From positions 62,001-126,000 of the forward strand of contig NZ_SJEW01000001.1 in NCBI RefSeq assembly GCF_005930475.1: a stretch of 64,000 bases of DNA, given 5' to 3'. Of this stretch, positions 53,962 through 63,082 are shown one piece after another (the first letter of the stretch is position 1; every line of letters begins with the position of its first letter). Source of the stretch: Modestobacter altitudinis. GTDB taxonomy: Bacteria; Actinomycetota; Actinomycetes; Mycobacteriales; Geodermatophilaceae. A program made the position numbers and the translations under genes. The notes below the pieces were generated by a model that saw nothing but the letters and a program-made list of their open reading frames with translations, made no database searches and was not told the DNA's origin.

Positions 53962-55037
53962 CGGTCCTCCCGCCACTTCGTCATCGTCACGGTGGTGCCA
54001 CGCCCCGGCTCGGAGGCCACGGCGAACTCGTCCATCAGCCGCCGGGCACCGGGCAGCCCCAGCCCCAGGCCGCGGTAGGTGCTGTAGCCGTCGCGCAGCG
54101 CCTCCTGCACGTCGGGGATGCCAGGCCCGGAGTCCCGCGCGGTGATCCGGATCCCCCGGCGCGGGGAGTCCAGCAGCTCCACCAGCACCTCGCCGGCATC
54201 GGCGAAGCGCACGATGTTGCGCACCACCTCCGAGACCGCCGTCGCGATCTCGGTCAGGTCGGTGGGCGGGAACCCGAGCCGGGCGGCCAGCTCGCGCGCC
54301 GCCTGCCGGGCCGCCACCACGTCCGCGTCGGCGCGGACGGCGACCCGCACCTCGTCGTCCCGGCTGCGTCCGCGCCCCATCAGCGGCTCGCTGAGCCGGG
54401 CGCACAGCTCGCACTCCAGCAGGTGCCGGGCCGCGTCGACCTCGCGCTGCCGCCGCCGGTCGCCGCTGGAGAGGGCCAGCAGCACCGGCCGGCACCGCGG
54501 GGTGGAGGGCTCGACCCGGTCGGCGGCGAGCAGGTACTCGACCCGCAGCCGGGCGCGGGTGCGGTTGAGCTGCGCGGCCACCGCACCCGCCGTGGAGCCC
54601 AGCTCGGCGGCGAGGGAGTGGGTGTCCTGCCCGGAGACCTCGTGCGCCAGCAGGGTGCTGCGCTCGCGCTCGGACAGCCGGGTCAGGGCCTCGGCCATCG
54701 CCGCCCGGTCCTCCTGGGCCAGCACGTCCTCGTCCGGCAGCTGCGGTGGGCGCAGGTCGACGACCCGGTGCTGGTGGCGCCGCTGCCGGTCCTGGTCCCG
54801 CCACATGGTGGCCACCACGTTCCGCGCGGTCACGATGGCGTACGGCTCGACCATGCCCGGCTCGATCCGCTCGACGGCCGCGAGCACCCGGGCCAGCGTC
54901 TCCTGCACCAGGTCGTCGGCGGTCGCCCGGTCGGGCACGCGCGCGGCGACGATGCGGCGGACGATCGGGATCAGCGCCGCGACGTCCAGGGGGCCGCGGG
55001 GCTCCGGGGAGGAGTCGGCGGGTGCCGGGGCCGGCAT
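53958..55037 (-). CDS. ECF-like sigma factor fused to zinc motif and RsbT-type kinase
   Basis: 359 residues in three parts. 18-95: sigma region 2 (DDLVQETLARVL 41-52; PYAIVTARNVVATMWRDQ 66-82). 110-170: sigma region 4 (ALTRLSERERSTLL with HTH to 165). 182-212: Cys182, His205, Cys209, Cys212 in an anti-sigma-like H-x3-C-x2-C pattern. 228-357: RsbT-like GHKL ATPase, N-box Glu270/Asn274, DSGPGIPD 302-309, GLGLGLPGARRL 324-334, final MTKW. First gene of an operon with rsbR, rsbS and an RsbU N-domain, each overlapping by 4 bp; canonical rsbT normally follows rsbS. ATG 55037 set by TAGCGT (complement 55045-55050) 7 nt upstream. Confidence 0.88.
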   Translation of the reverse strand: MPAPAPADSSPEPRGPLDVAALIPIVRRIVAARVPDRATADDLVQETLARVLAAVERIEPGMVEPYAIVTARNVVATMWRDQDRQRRHQHRVVDLRPPQLPDEDVLAQEDRAAMAEALTRLSERERSTLLAHEVSGQDTHSLAAELGSTAGAVAAQLNRTRARLRVEYLLAADRVEPSTPRCRPVLLALSSGDRRRQREVDAARHLLECELCARLSEPLMGRGRSRDDEVRVAVRADADVVAARQAARELAARLGFPPTDLTEIATAVSEVVRNIVRFADAGEVLVELLDSPRRGIRITARDSGPGIPDVQEALRDGYSTYRGLGLGLPGARRLMDEFAVASEPGRGTTVTMTKWREDR

Positions 55038-55128
55038 GCCGGGCACGCTACCGCCGTCCCGGCGATCCGCACCTCCTGCGTCGACCCGCCGCACGGCGGT
55101 CAGCGGTGTCCTCCCGGGGCGCGGCGAC

Positions 55129-55404
55129 TCACCCGGCAGCGCGCCGGTCGGGCCCCCACAGCCCCGCACGGAGCTGGGCAGCGGTCTCCCGGCGCCGGGT
55201 GGCGCGCTCGCGCAGCACCTCGGCGAACACCGCGTTGCCGGTGCGGCTCGCCCGGCCGTCGAGCACGGCCGCGGTCTCCAGGAGCACCGCGATCCGGCGG
55301 AGGTGGTCGCGGGGCAGGGTCCGGCCGGGAGCGGTGCCCGCTCCCCGCCGGTCGGCCGAGCCGACTCGGCTCCCTGCGTCGCGGACTGCGTCGTCGTCGC
55401 TCAC
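55129..55404 (-). CDS. Hypothetical small protein
   Basis: 91 residues; polar N-terminus, then two probable helices (LRRIAVLLETAAVLDGRASR and NAVFAEVLRERATRRRETAAQLR). No recognised domain. GTG 55404 has GGAGAGG 8 nt upstream. Lies between cstA-ybdD and the sigma fusion on the same strand. Confidence 0.6.
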   Translation of the reverse strand: MSDDDAVRDAGSRVGSADRRGAGTAPGRTLPRDHLRRIAVLLETAAVLDGRASRTGNAVFAEVLRERATRRRETAAQLRAGLWGPDRRAAG

Positions 55405-55565
55405 GGTCGCCACCTCTCCTCGGTCAGGCCGATCGCCTGCACCGGTGACGACGCTCCCGGACCGACCGGATGACGCGGGACGCCCCGGCGGGCCACCCCG
55501 ACCGCCTCCAGCGCCTCGAACTCGTGGAAGGCAGCCTCGCGCGCCGACCACGCACGGCACGGCGA

Positions 55566-55769
55566 TCAACAGCAGCGGCTGATCGGGGTGCGCTCGACGG
55601 CGTCGGCCCGGCGCCGCTCGAACTCCCGCCGGGTCAGCGGCTCGTGCCCGTGCTCGGCGCACTCCCGCAGGTGGTCGTCCCAGCGGGCCTCGCCGCTCCA
55701 CTCACGCAGGTACCACCGCACCCCGCGCCCGGCCCGGACGAGGGCCGCCCGCACGTCCCCGGCGGTCAC
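55566..55769 (-). CDS. YbdD/YjiX family small protein
   Basis: 67 residues with WYLREWSGEARWDDHL, HGHEPLTRREFERRR and terminal CC, the YbdD/YjiX pattern. Members accompany CstA-type carriers and are needed for pyruvate or peptide uptake in enterobacteria. GTG overlaps the cstA stop (GTGA). Confidence 0.9.
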   Translation of the reverse strand: MTAGDVRAALVRAGRGVRWYLREWSGEARWDDHLRECAEHGHEPLTRREFERRRADAVERTPISRCC

Positions 55770-57991
55770 GGCCGACCGCCGTCCCGGCTCCCGGCACCCG
55801 AGCCGACCAGGCGGTCGTGCTCGGCCAGGGCGCGCTTCTCCTCGGCCGTGGCCCACAGGCCGGCCGGTTCCACGAGCTCCGACGGCGTGGGCGGTTCCTC
55901 CGTCGTCGGCAGGCCACCGGCCCGGATCGCCCGGGCGATGACGAACACGGCGTTGGCGACGACCACCAGCACCAGCACGGCGAAGAAGCTCTGCAGGATG
56001 CCGTTGAGGGTGGAGTTGAAGATGACCTGGTCCATCTGCCCCTGGTCCTGCGCCGGTGCCAGCAGCTCACCGGCGTCCTGCGCGTCCCGGTACCGCTGGG
56101 CCTGCGCGAAGTAGCCGATCGCCGGGACGTCGGAGAAGACCTTCTGCCAGCTCGCGGTCATGGTGACGACGAGGTCCCAGACCAGCGGCACGCCGGTCAC
56201 CCAGGCGTAGCGCAGCTTGCCGTGCTTGATCAGGAGCACCGTCACCAGGGTCAGCGCGATGGCAGCGAGCAGCTGGTTGGCGATCCCGAACAGCGGGAAC
56301 AGCTGGTTCACACCACCCAGCGGGTCGGTCACCCCGATGTAGAGGACCGAGCCCCACAGCCCGACGACGATGGCGCTGGCGATGACGTTGGCGGGCCGCC
56401 AGGACAGGTCGCCGAAGCGCTTCCAGACGTTGCCGATCGAGTCCTGCAGCATGAACCGGCCCACCCGGGTGCCGGCGTCGACGGCGGTCAGGATGAACAG
56501 CGCCTCGAACATGATCGCGAAGTGGTACCAGAACGCCTGGAGCCCGCCACCGAACGCGTCGCTGAAGATCTGCGAGATGCCGATGGCGAGCGTGGGGGCG
56601 CCGCCGGTGCGCGAGATCAGGGTCGGTTCCTGGACGGCGGCCGCGGCGGCGGCGAGGTCCTGCGCGCTGGTGTCGAACCCGAGCCCCTGCACGAAGGTGG
56701 CAGCCGTGTCGACCGCGCCGCCGGTGGCCCCGGCCGGGCTGTTCATCGCGAAGTAGAGCCCCTGGTCGATGACGCAGGCGGCGATCAGCGCGCTGATGGC
56801 CACGAACGACTCCATCAGCATGCCGCCGTAGCCGATGAGCCGGACCTGGCTCTCCTTGGCCACCATCTTCGGCGTCGTGCCCGAGGAGATCAGCGCGTGG
56901 AAGCCGGACAGGGCGCCGCAGGCGATGGTGATGAAGACGAAGGGGAACAGCTGGCCGGCGAAGACCGGACCGGTGCCCTCCCGGGCGAAGTCGGTGACGG
57001 CCTGGGCCTGCAGCACGGGGCGGGAGATCAGCAGCCCGAGCGCGAGCAGGACGATGACGCCGACCTTCATGAACGTCGACAGGTAGTCGCGCGGGGTGAG
57101 CAGCAGCCAGACGGGCAGCACCGAGGCGACGAACCCGTAGACGACGAGCGCGAGGACCAGCCACTCCTTGGACAGCGTCAGTGCGTCGCCCAGCCCGGTG
57201 TCCTGGATCCAGCCACCGCCGACGATCGCCAGCAGCAGCAGCGCGACGCCGATGCCGGTGGCCTCCAGCACCCTGCCGGGTCGGAGCCGGCGCAGGTAGA
57301 GGCCCATGAACAGCGCGATCGGGATGGTCAGCGCGATGGAGAAGACCCCCCACGGCGACTCGGCCAGCGCGTTGACCACGATCAGCGCGAGCACCGCGAG
57401 GATGATGATCATGATCGCGAAGACGGCGATCAGCGCGGCGACGCCGCCGACGACGCCGATCTCCTCGCGGACCATCTGACCGAGGCTCTTGCCGTTGCGG
57501 CGCATCGAGAAGAACAGCACCGTCAGGTCCTGGACGGCGCCGGCGAAGATGACGCCGACGACGATCCAGATGGTCCCCGGCAGGTAGCCCATCTGCGCGG
57601 CGAGCACCGGCCCGACCAGCGGCCCGGCGCCGGCGATGGCGGCGAAGTGGTGACCGAAGAGCACCCGCCGGTCGGTGACGTCGTAGTCGACGCCGTTGTG
57701 CAGCCGCTCGGCCGGGGTGGCGCGACGGTCGTCGGTGCCGAGCACCCGGTAGGTGAGGAACCGCGCGTAGAAGCGGTAGGCGATCGCGTACGAGCAGAGC
57801 GCCGCGAACAGGATCCACAGTGCGGAGATCGACTCGCCGCGGGCCAGCGCCAGCACCGTCCAGGCGACCGCACCCACCGCTGCCACCGCGACCCAGATGG
57901 CCACCGAGCGCACCGACGAGCGGCGTCCGGCTGCCCCGCCCGGCGGCTGCCCGCCGCCGCTCGCGTCGTCCCTGGTCGCCGTCGTGGACAT
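55766..57991 (-). CDS. cstA: Carbon starvation protein CstA-type transporter
   Basis: 741 residues, about 16-18 membrane helices. Family segments: FYARFLTYRVLGTDDRRATPAERLHNGVDY (positions 66-95, abbreviated), the HHFAAIAGAGPLVGPVLAAQ motif, GTTPKMVAKESQ and GGVNQLFPLFGIANQLLAAI. Likely imports pyruvate or peptides. ATG has GGAGG 5 nt upstream; operon with ybdD. Confidence 0.94.
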   Translation of the reverse strand: MSTTATRDDASGGGQPPGGAAGRRSSVRSVAIWVAVAAVGAVAWTVLALARGESISALWILFAALCSYAIAYRFYARFLTYRVLGTDDRRATPAERLHNGVDYDVTDRRVLFGHHFAAIAGAGPLVGPVLAAQMGYLPGTIWIVVGVIFAGAVQDLTVLFFSMRRNGKSLGQMVREEIGVVGGVAALIAVFAIMIIILAVLALIVVNALAESPWGVFSIALTIPIALFMGLYLRRLRPGRVLEATGIGVALLLLAIVGGGWIQDTGLGDALTLSKEWLVLALVVYGFVASVLPVWLLLTPRDYLSTFMKVGVIVLLALGLLISRPVLQAQAVTDFAREGTGPVFAGQLFPFVFITIACGALSGFHALISSGTTPKMVAKESQVRLIGYGGMLMESFVAISALIAACVIDQGLYFAMNSPAGATGGAVDTAATFVQGLGFDTSAQDLAAAAAAVQEPTLISRTGGAPTLAIGISQIFSDAFGGGLQAFWYHFAIMFEALFILTAVDAGTRVGRFMLQDSIGNVWKRFGDLSWRPANVIASAIVVGLWGSVLYIGVTDPLGGVNQLFPLFGIANQLLAAIALTLVTVLLIKHGKLRYAWVTGVPLVWDLVVTMTASWQKVFSDVPAIGYFAQAQRYRDAQDAGELLAPAQDQGQMDQVIFNSTLNGILQSFFAVLVLVVVANAVFVIARAIRAGGLPTTEEPPTPSELVEPAGLWATAEEKRALAEHDRLVGSGAGSRDGGRP

Positions 57992-58102
57992 GAGCGCCTC
58001 CGAGCACCGCGGCGTCATCGTCGACGCCGTCCGCGCAGAGCATAAGGTCCGGGACCGAGCCGGGCGGGACCTCGGTCCCCAGTGCGCCTGGCTGCTGCGG
58101 GC

Positions 58103-60280
58103 TCAGCGGATGAACAGCATCTCCTGGTAGGTCGGCAGCGGCCACAGGTCGTCGGCGACGACGTCCTCGAGCTCGTCCGCGGCGGCCCGGACGGCAGCCA
58201 TCGCCGGGAGCAGCGCGTCCTGCGCGCGCTGCGCCTCCTCCAGCGCCGATCCCCCCGCGTCACCGGCCAACGCCGTCCGCAGGGTGACCAGTGCGCCGCG
58301 GAGCTCAGCCAGCGGCGCGCTGATCTCGGCCAGCACCGACAGGTCGGGGTCCACCCCGGCCGCCTTGAGCGCGCCGAGGTTCTGCGCGACCTCGGTCTGG
58401 TGCCGGACAGCGGCCGGCAGCACCGACGTCGTCCCGATCTCGAGGGTCAGCCGGGCCTCCACCCCGACGCTGAGCGCGTAGTGCTCCAGGCCGATCTCGT
58501 AGCGGCTGTGCATCTCCCGGTGGCTGAACACCTGGTAGCGGCTGAACAGCTCCATCGCCGAGTCGGTGATCAGCTCCGGCAGCGCGTCCAGGGTGGTGCG
58601 CAGGTTGGGCAGCCGGCGTGCCGCGGCCTCGACCTGCCAGTCCTCGGAGTAGCCGTCGCCGTTGAAGACGACCGCGCCGTGGTCGGTGATGACCTCTTCG
58701 AGCAGCTTCTGGACGGCGGTGTTGAACTCCGCGCCGTCGGCGACCGCCGACTCCAGCTGCGTGGCGATGTGGTCCAGCGCCTCGGCCATGATGGTGTTGA
58801 GCGTGACCATCGGGCCGGCCACCGACTGCATCGAACCGGGCGCGCGGAACTCGAACCGGTTGCCGGTGAAGGCGAAGGGGCTGGTCCGGTTGCGGTCACC
58901 CGGGTCGGTCGGGAGCACCGGCAGGGTGTCGACGCCGATCGTCAAGGTCCCCTTCTCCTTCGACGACGTCGCCCCGCCCTTGGCCACCTGGTCGAAGACG
59001 TCGGCCAGCTGGTCGCCCAGGAAGATCGAGATGATCGCCGGCGGCGCCTCGTTCGCGCCGAGCCGGTGGTCGTTGCTGGCGGAGGCGACCGAGGCGCGGA
59101 GCAGCCCGCCGTACTTGTGCACCGCGCGGATCACCGCGGCGCAGAAGACGAGGAACTGGGCGTTCTCGTGCGGGGTGTCGCCCGGCAGCAGCAGGTTCCC
59201 CTCGGTGGCATTGCCCAGGGAGAAGTTGACGTGCTTGCCCGAGCCGTTGATGCCCTCGAACGGCTTCTCGTGGAAGAGACACTCCATGCCGTGCTTGCGC
59301 GCTGTCCGCTTGAACGTCGTCATCAGCAGCTGCTGGTGGTCGGCCGCGACGTTGCCCCGCTCGAACATCGGAGCGATCTCGAACTGGCCTGGCGCGACCT
59401 CGTTGTGCCGGGTCTTGGCCGGGATGCCGAGTTTGAACAGCTCCCGCTCGGTGTCCATCATGAAACCCAGCACCCGCTCGGGGATGGCCCCGAAGTAGTG
59501 GTCGTCGAACTCCTGACCCTTGGGCGGCTTGGTGCCGAACAGGGTGCGCCCGGCGTTGAGCAGGTCCGGCCGGCCGAGGAAGAAGTGCCGGTCGACCAGG
59601 AAGTACTCCTGCTCGGGGCCGCAGTAGGAGACCACCGCGTCCGGGGTGGCGTGCCCGAACAGCCGGAGCACCCGTTCGGCGTGCTTGGCCATCGACTGCT
59701 GGGACCGGAGCAGCGGCGTCTTGTGGTCGAGCGCGTCACCGTTCATCGAGACGAAGACGGTGGGGATGCACAGCGTGTTGCCGTTGGGGCTCTCCAGCAC
59801 GTACGCCGGGCTGGTCACGTCCCAGCCGGTGTAGCCGCGCGCCTCGAAGGTGTTCCGCAGCCCGCCGCTGGGAAAGCTCGAGGCGTCCGGCTCTCCCTGG
59901 GTGAGGGTCTTGCCGGCGAACTCGGCCAGCGCCGAACCGTCCCCGGCCGGTTCGAGAAAGCTGTCGTGCTTCTCGGCGGTCAGCCCGGTGAGCGGGTAGA
60001 AGACGTGCGCGTAGTGCGTCGCCCCCTTCTCCATCGCCCAGTCCTTCATCGCCGAGGCGACGGCGTCGGCGACCAGCGGGTCCAGCGGCGCGGCGTGGTC
60101 GATCGTCGCCAGGACGGACGTGTAGACCGACTTGGGCAGCCGCTTCTGCATCACCGCCTTGCTGAACACGTTCGCGCCGAACACCTCGCCCGGCGTCTCC
60201 CCCGCGGTGAAGCTGACGGCCGGGGGCACGTGGGCCTCGACGTCCTTGATGGCCTGCAGACGGACGGCGTTCCCGCTCAC
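58103..60280 (-). CDS. glnN: Glutamine synthetase type III
   Basis: 725 residues, the size of GSIII (GlnN). [42 protein letters not shown] and [15 protein letters not shown] are typical. GSIII lacks the adenylylation loop, so it would escape GlnE control. GTG 60280 with GAGGGAG 5 nt upstream; TAGGTT (60339-60344) is a plausible -10 and a GlnR-like half-box lies just upstream. A second ammonium-assimilation enzyme beside GlnA. Confidence 0.95.
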   Translation of the reverse strand: MSGNAVRLQAIKDVEAHVPPAVSFTAGETPGEVFGANVFSKAVMQKRLPKSVYTSVLATIDHAAPLDPLVADAVASAMKDWAMEKGATHYAHVFYPLTGLTAEKHDSFLEPAGDGSALAEFAGKTLTQGEPDASSFPSGGLRNTFEARGYTGWDVTSPAYVLESPNGNTLCIPTVFVSMNGDALDHKTPLLRSQQSMAKHAERVLRLFGHATPDAVVSYCGPEQEYFLVDRHFFLGRPDLLNAGRTLFGTKPPKGQEFDDHYFGAIPERVLGFMMDTERELFKLGIPAKTRHNEVAPGQFEIAPMFERGNVAADHQQLLMTTFKRTARKHGMECLFHEKPFEGINGSGKHVNFSLGNATEGNLLLPGDTPHENAQFLVFCAAVIRAVHKYGGLLRASVASASNDHRLGANEAPPAIISIFLGDQLADVFDQVAKGGATSSKEKGTLTIGVDTLPVLPTDPGDRNRTSPFAFTGNRFEFRAPGSMQSVAGPMVTLNTIMAEALDHIATQLESAVADGAEFNTAVQKLLEEVITDHGAVVFNGDGYSEDWQVEAAARRLPNLRTTLDALPELITDSAMELFSRYQVFSHREMHSRYEIGLEHYALSVGVEARLTLEIGTTSVLPAAVRHQTEVAQNLGALKAAGVDPDLSVLAEISAPLAELRGALVTLRTALAGDAGGSALEEAQRAQDALLPAMAAVRAAADELEDVVADDLWPLPTYQEMLFIR

Positions 60281-60365
60281 GGGAGCTCCCTCGGGACGGC
60301 GGTGCATGCCCGGGAACCGGACGGAACCCGATGCCGCGAACCTAGGAAGGGCACGCACCAGTGGT

Positions 60366-60381
60366 GTTTCGCGCGGGTGAA
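60366..60381 (-). promoter_or_regulatory. Candidate GlnR half-box upstream of glnN
   Basis: On the minus strand TTCAC-N6-GAAAC, one mismatch from gTnAC-N6-GaAAC, 21 bp upstream of the TAGGTT -10. A second pair is not clear. Confidence 0.5.
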
Positions 60382-60401
60382 CACTGCCTCCGCGGCAGGG
60401 C

Positions 60402-60797
60402 TCAGGCAGCGTCGTCCTGCGGCAGGTCGAGGTCGGGCGCGATCATGGCCTCGTTCGTGTGCAGGCTGAGCAGCCAGGGCCCGGCCACGTCCCCGACCGG
60501 CACGCCCGCCCGCTCCGCGACGGTGCTCACCTGCGCGGCCACCAGGTGCCGGGCTGCCTGGTAGACCTGGGCAGCGGACACCGCCACCTGCAGCTCGTCC
60601 AGCCACAGCCGGCCGTCCGGCAGCAACCGGACGTCCGGTCGGGCACCCCAGCCGAGGTCGGCCGCAGCGCTGCTGACCAGCGAGATCGCGGCCCGCAACT
60701 CCATGACCTGGCGACGCCGACGGTCTCCGTCCGCCGAGCGCTCGGCCGCGCCCGGTCGTCCCCCGGTGCTGCTGCCCTCGTGTGCCTCGATCTCCAT
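60402..60797 (-). CDS. Hypothetical ANTAR/GAF-less helical protein
   Basis: 131 residues; charged N-terminus, then [59 protein letters not shown] and [12 protein letters not shown]. No recognised family. ATG with GAGGAGG 5 nt upstream is convincing. Upstream of glnN on the same strand. Confidence 0.6.
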   Translation of the reverse strand: MEIEAHEGSSTGGRPGAAERSADGDRRRRQVMELRAAISLVSSAAADLGWGARPDVRLLPDGRLWLDELQVAVSAAQVYQAARHLVAAQVSTVAERAGVPVGDVAGPWLLSLHTNEAMIAPDLDLPQDDAA

Positions 60798-60952
60798 CGG
60801 GTCCTCCTCAGCGACGTGCCCGGGTCGTCCGTGCGGCACAGCGTGGCGGCCCGGCGGCGGCAGCAGGCGGACGTCCCGGGTCGGGTGTGCTGCCGGTGCG
60901 CTGGCGGGACGAGTGGGACGAACCGACGCGCGCCCGACCCAGCGGCGTGCGG

Positions 60953-61885
60953 TCAGCGCAACAGCACGTCGAGCAGCTGCCCGGTGATCCGGTCCCGGTC
61001 GGCGGCGAGCACCACCTCGGTGGCCGCCGCGGCCGGGTCCGGCACCGCGAACGGACGCCGGTCGACCAGCAGCATCCCGCGCGTGCGCCCCGGCGCGAGC
61101 TCCACGCCCACCGGCACCGTGGCGGTGCGGGTGACCACCGAGGGGTCGACCGCGACGACCGCGGCGGTCGGGTCGTGCAGCGGGCACCCGCCGGCGCCGC
61201 CCTGCAGCGCGTAGAAGTCCAGGTAGTGGGCCAGGACGCCGGTGAGCAGGTCGGTCAGCGGCGTGCCGTGCGCGGCGATCCGGGCGACGTCGTCGGCGGT
61301 CCACCAGGTCGCCATGGTGGTGTCCAGCGGCACCAGGGTGAGCGGGAAGCCCGCGGCCAGCACCAGCGCTGCGGCCTCCGGGTCCATCGCGACGTTGGCC
61401 TCGGCGACGGCGGTGATGTTGCCGGGGTGCTCGACCGCGCCGCCCATGAGCACCAGCCGGCGCAGCAGCTCGGGCAGCCGGGGCTCGAGCAGCAGCGCCA
61501 GCGCGATGTTGGTGAGCGGGCCGGTGGCCACCACGGTGAGCTCGCCGGGCTCGGCGCGGGCGAGCCGGACCAGCTGCTCGGCCGCGGAGACCTCGGCCAG
61601 CCCCGCGGTGTGCGGCACCGCCTGCCCGCCCAGCCCGTCGAGACCGTGCACCAGCCCGGTGACGTCGGCCGGCTGGACCAGCGGGCGTGCGGCACCGACC
61701 GCCACCGGGATCCCGCTGCGGCCGGCGACCTCGATCAGCTGCAGCGCGTTGGACCCGGCCTGGGCGGCGTGCGCGTTGCCGTGCACGGTACCGATGGCGA
61801 CCAGCTCCACGTCGCCGCGCAGCAGCAGGAAGAGCGTGGCGACGGCGTCGTCGATGCCGTGGTCGCCGTCGTGCACGATCCTCAC
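60953..61885 (-). CDS. Nucleoside hydrolase (inosine-uridine preferring family)
   Basis: 310 residues. IVHDGDHGIDDAVATL is the N-terminal Asp cluster (family DxDxGxDDA) for calcium and ribose; VVATGPLTNIALAL and VLMGGAVEHPGN and a C-terminal HDP (GCPLHDPTAAV) follow. Cleaves nucleosides to base and ribose, salvage role. GTG overlaps the stop of a 10-codon ORF. Confidence 0.92.
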   Translation of the reverse strand: MRIVHDGDHGIDDAVATLFLLLRGDVELVAIGTVHGNAHAAQAGSNALQLIEVAGRSGIPVAVGAARPLVQPADVTGLVHGLDGLGGQAVPHTAGLAEVSAAEQLVRLARAEPGELTVVATGPLTNIALALLLEPRLPELLRRLVLMGGAVEHPGNITAVAEANVAMDPEAAALVLAAGFPLTLVPLDTTMATWWTADDVARIAAHGTPLTDLLTGVLAHYLDFYALQGGAGGCPLHDPTAAVVAVDPSVVTRTATVPVGVELAPGRTRGMLLVDRRPFAVPDPAAAATEVVLAADRDRITGQLLDVLLR

Positions 61886-61914
61886 GCCGGGGCCCCGGCA
61901 GCGTCTGACTCCAT
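61882..61914 (-). CDS. Ten-codon upstream ORF coupled to nucleoside hydrolase
   Basis: ATG 61914 encodes M-E-S-D-A-A-G-A-P-A, TGA overlapping the hydrolase GTG. TACGGT (complement 61920-61925) is 5 nt before the ATG, suggesting a leaderless mini-ORF that delivers ribosomes to the next gene, which lacks a ribosome site. Confidence 0.4.
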   Translation of the reverse strand: MESDAAGAPA

Positions 61915-61956
61915 GCCGCACCGTAGGCAGGTGGTGTCCCGGCGCTGCCGGCATGG

Positions 61957-62844
61957 TCAGCAGCGGCTGGTCAGCTCCGGTGCCGCGCCGAGTGGGCTGG
62001 AGCCCGTCCGCTGCGCCGGGATGAACGGCCGGGTCCTGCTGGACGCGTCGACGGTGACGCGTGCGGCCTGCGTGGGCACCGGGTCGGGCCGCAGCCAGAC
62101 CGGCTCGTACCCCGTCCGGCGCTGGAAGTAGCGGGTGCCCGCGCTGGACAGGAGCATGGACCCGCGCACGGTGAGCATGGTGACGTCCCGGGCGATGAGC
62201 TCGGCGACGACGTGGGTGTGCAGCGGGTACCGGAGGGTCTGCCCGTCGGGCACGGTCTGCAGGGTCCGGAGCCCGGCCCAGCCGCCGTCGACGACCACCT
62301 CGCACACGGCCACCGGGTCCCCGGCGGCGTCGTGGCTGACGGCGAAGAGCGGCGACACCCCGGGCAGCGCCCGCGGTCCGGTCAGCAGCGCCAGTGGGCC
62401 ACCCCGCCGCTGACCGATGTGCGCCGCGCTCCGCTGCACCTCGGCCGGGGACAGGTCGCTGGTGGAGGTGAGCCCGTCCGCCGCGGCGCGGTTGAGGTTG
62501 GTGCGCAGCGCCTGCCGGGGTCGTCCGCGCAGGTACTCGGCACGGGACGCCGGCAGCCGCAGGAGCCCCACCGGGACCCGGTCGACCGGCAGCCGGCGGC
62601 CGGCACCGAACCACGAGCGCAGCTCCTCCCCCGCCGGCGCGGCCGAGAAGGTGGCGGTCTCCCGCGGCAGCGACCGGAGCAGGGCGAGCAGCGCGGCCGG
62701 CCCTCCCCGGGACGCCGCCGCGCGCCAGGCGGTCGCCCGGTCCGGTGCGTGCCGGACCGTGGCCAGGTAGCCGGCAGCGGTCTCGATCGCGGGGTCGCAG
62801 GTCCAGTCCGACGACGGTCGGGACGGCGCGGCAGCGGATGGCAT
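61957..62844 (-). CDS. Hypothetical GNAT-like protein
   Basis: 295 residues. Central LRLPASRAEYLRGRPRQALRT and a C-terminal half with VSHDAAGDPVAVCEVVVDGG and TRYFQRRTGYEPVWLRP recall acyltransferase (GNAT) strand/helix ends, but no acetyl-CoA motif is clear. ATG 62844 with GAGGA 6 nt upstream chosen over ATG 62880, which lacks a site. Confidence 0.6.
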   Translation of the reverse strand: MPSAAAPSRPSSDWTCDPAIETAAGYLATVRHAPDRATAWRAAASRGGPAALLALLRSLPRETATFSAAPAGEELRSWFGAGRRLPVDRVPVGLLRLPASRAEYLRGRPRQALRTNLNRAAADGLTSTSDLSPAEVQRSAAHIGQRRGGPLALLTGPRALPGVSPLFAVSHDAAGDPVAVCEVVVDGGWAGLRTLQTVPDGQTLRYPLHTHVVAELIARDVTMLTVRGSMLLSSAGTRYFQRRTGYEPVWLRPDPVPTQAARVTVDASSRTRPFIPAQRTGSSPLGAAPELTSRC

Positions 62845-63022
62845 GAGCGTCCTCGGGAGCTGGGGACGGGCGGGGGACATGGCCCGTCCACCGGTGACGG
62901 TGCAGGCGTCAGGGCCGTGCACGTCCTCCCGCTGTCTGGAGACCGCGGGCAGTAAAGCAGCGAGATGGTTGCACATTGTGACGACACGCACAGGTGGGAC
63001 GGCTGTGCTCCGAACGACGAGA

Positions 63023-63055
63023 ACGGCCCCCGACCTGCCCGAGGTCGAGGGCCGT
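63023..63055 (-). terminator. Terminator after MFS gene
   Basis: 14-bp stem with one mismatch (63023-63036 / 63042-63055), loop GCCCG, 28 bp past the MFS stop. Confidence 0.75.
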
Positions 63056-63082
63056 CCGGAACGCTGACCAGCAGGATCCGGG

